From assembly GCA_947481635.1 (NCBI GenBank), contig CANKHJ010000008.1, positions 1-53,549 of the forward strand: DNA of 53,549 nt. Reading direction: 5' to 3'. Shown here piece after piece: positions 53,209 through 53,549 of the stretch. Below the pieces are notes generated by a model, which saw only the letters and a list, made by a program, of their open reading frames with translations, searched no databases and was not told the origin of the DNA. The position numbers and the translations under genes were made by a program. How positions within the stretch are numbered: the stretch's first letter is position 1; each line of letters begins with the position of its first letter. Source of the stretch: Bradyrhizobiaceae bacterium. Lineage in GTDB: Bacteria > Pseudomonadota > Alphaproteobacteria > Rhizobiales > Xanthobacteraceae.

Positions 53209-53549
53209 ATGACAGCCTCGCCCTACGACACCGATCTCGACAAAAATCCAGCGAATTTCCAGCCGCTGACGCCGCTGGCGTTTCTCGAACGCGCGGCGGC
53301 CGTATTTCCCGACCATCCGGCGATCATCCATGGCCGGCGGCGCTGGCGCTATGCCGAATTCTATACGCGTGCCCGCCGGCTTGCATCCGCGCTCGCAAAA
53401 CGCGGCATCAAGCGCGGCGACTCGGTTTCAGTGGTGCTCGCCAATACGCCGGCGATGCTGGAGGCGCATTACGGCGTGCCGATGAGTGGCGCCGTGCTCA
53501 ACGCCATCAACACGCGGCTTGACGCGCGGATCATCGCCTTCACGCTCGA
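53209..53549 (+). CDS. Acyl-CoA synthetase (AMP-binding), truncated by the window edge
   Basis: The first 113 residues of an AMP-forming ligase. It begins MTASPYDTDLDKNPANFQPL, and then shows FLERAAAVFPDHPAIIHG, RRRWRYAEFYTRARRLASAL and NTPAMLEAHYGVPMSGAVLN, resembling long- or medium-chain fatty acyl-CoA ligases and the DmdB type. The catalytic P-loop lies beyond the window, so specificity cannot be judged. GGGGGA seven bases before the ATG supports the start. Confidence 0.88.
   Translation, partial: MTASPYDTDLDKNPANFQPLTPLAFLERAAAVFPDHPAIIHGRRRWRYAEFYTRARRLASALAKRGIKRGDSVSVVLANTPAMLEAHYGVPMSGAVLNAINTRLDARIIAFTL

Overview
The window is a stretch of chromosome from an alphaproteobacterium of the order Hyphomicrobiales (Rhizobiales), most likely near Bradyrhizobium, Rhodopseudomonas or Pseudolabrys. 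The evidence is the high GC content, gene orders typical of that group (ruvCAB-ybgC-tol-pal, zapA-6S RNA-cyclo-ligase, tkt-gap-pgk-aldolase), order-specific families (DUF2852, DUF4164, DUF1192, DUF1465/RcdA, DUF1013/TrcR, DUF2336, DUF3126-like domains, IalB) and short palindromic repeats whose translations (MAGLVPAIH, MAGTSPAM) are familiar from rhizobial genomes. No rRNA, tRNA, CRISPR array, prophage or classical insertion sequence was seen. All assignments come from reading the sequence; no database search was run.

Layout. 1-5026 (minus): tolQ-tolR-tolA-tolB-pal-cpoB, the envelope-constriction machine; cpoB runs off the left edge. 5027-5846: an 820-base gene-free interval holding an 18-base palindrome before tolQ and a strikingly structured element (5358-5685) in which every segment falls into perfect helices. 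5847-7128: a DUF2852 membrane protein and a TetR regulator inserted between tolQ and ybgC, with a clear operator. 7210-11461 (minus): ybgC, a metallophosphoesterase, and ruvC-ruvA-membrane protein-ruvB. 11563-16772: an accessory block with a TauE-like permease and three exported proteins of unusual architecture (tandem DUF3126-like plus SH3; TPR; IalB plus beta-propeller). 16866-22138 (minus): EamA transporter, yebC, a PIG-V-like mannosyltransferase, ymdB, 5-formyl-THF cyclo-ligase, 6S RNA, zapA and a DUF4164 gene.

22356-31104 (mostly plus): the carbon-metabolism run tkt-gap-(60-codon membrane ORF)-pgk-class I aldolase, then a YdcZ-type membrane protein (minus), a ThiE-like protein, a Sel1-repeat protein and a suhB-like phosphatase. 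31262-34282: a [12 protein letters not shown] MotA/MotB-like pair followed by a ParD/ParE-type toxin-antitoxin pair and a GNAT acetyltransferase, the last three overlapping stop to start. 34279-37639: an MsbA-like ABC exporter, rpmE, rcdA and a DUF1192 gene. The rcdA-DUF1192 gap has a perfect CtrA box, a 15-codon ORF and a strong terminator, suggesting a CtrA-controlled small RNA.

37766-49167: quinone oxidoreductase, a membrane PAS-GGDEF-EAL protein, yqgE, a DsbD-alpha-like protein, a peroxiredoxin, a DUF2336 protein, the rnhA-thrB-ispH operon, trcR and a small membrane protein. 49177-53549: a cysteine hydrolase and a propionyl-CoA synthetase separated by a compact GIY-YIG nuclease element bounded by perfect 48-base inverted repeats, then a second TauE-like permease and a truncated acyl-CoA synthetase. 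The most promising undescribed features are the structured element at 5358-5685, the GIY-YIG inverted-repeat element at 49885-50296, the CtrA-box transcript near rcdA, and the fused exported proteins between ruvC and yebC.
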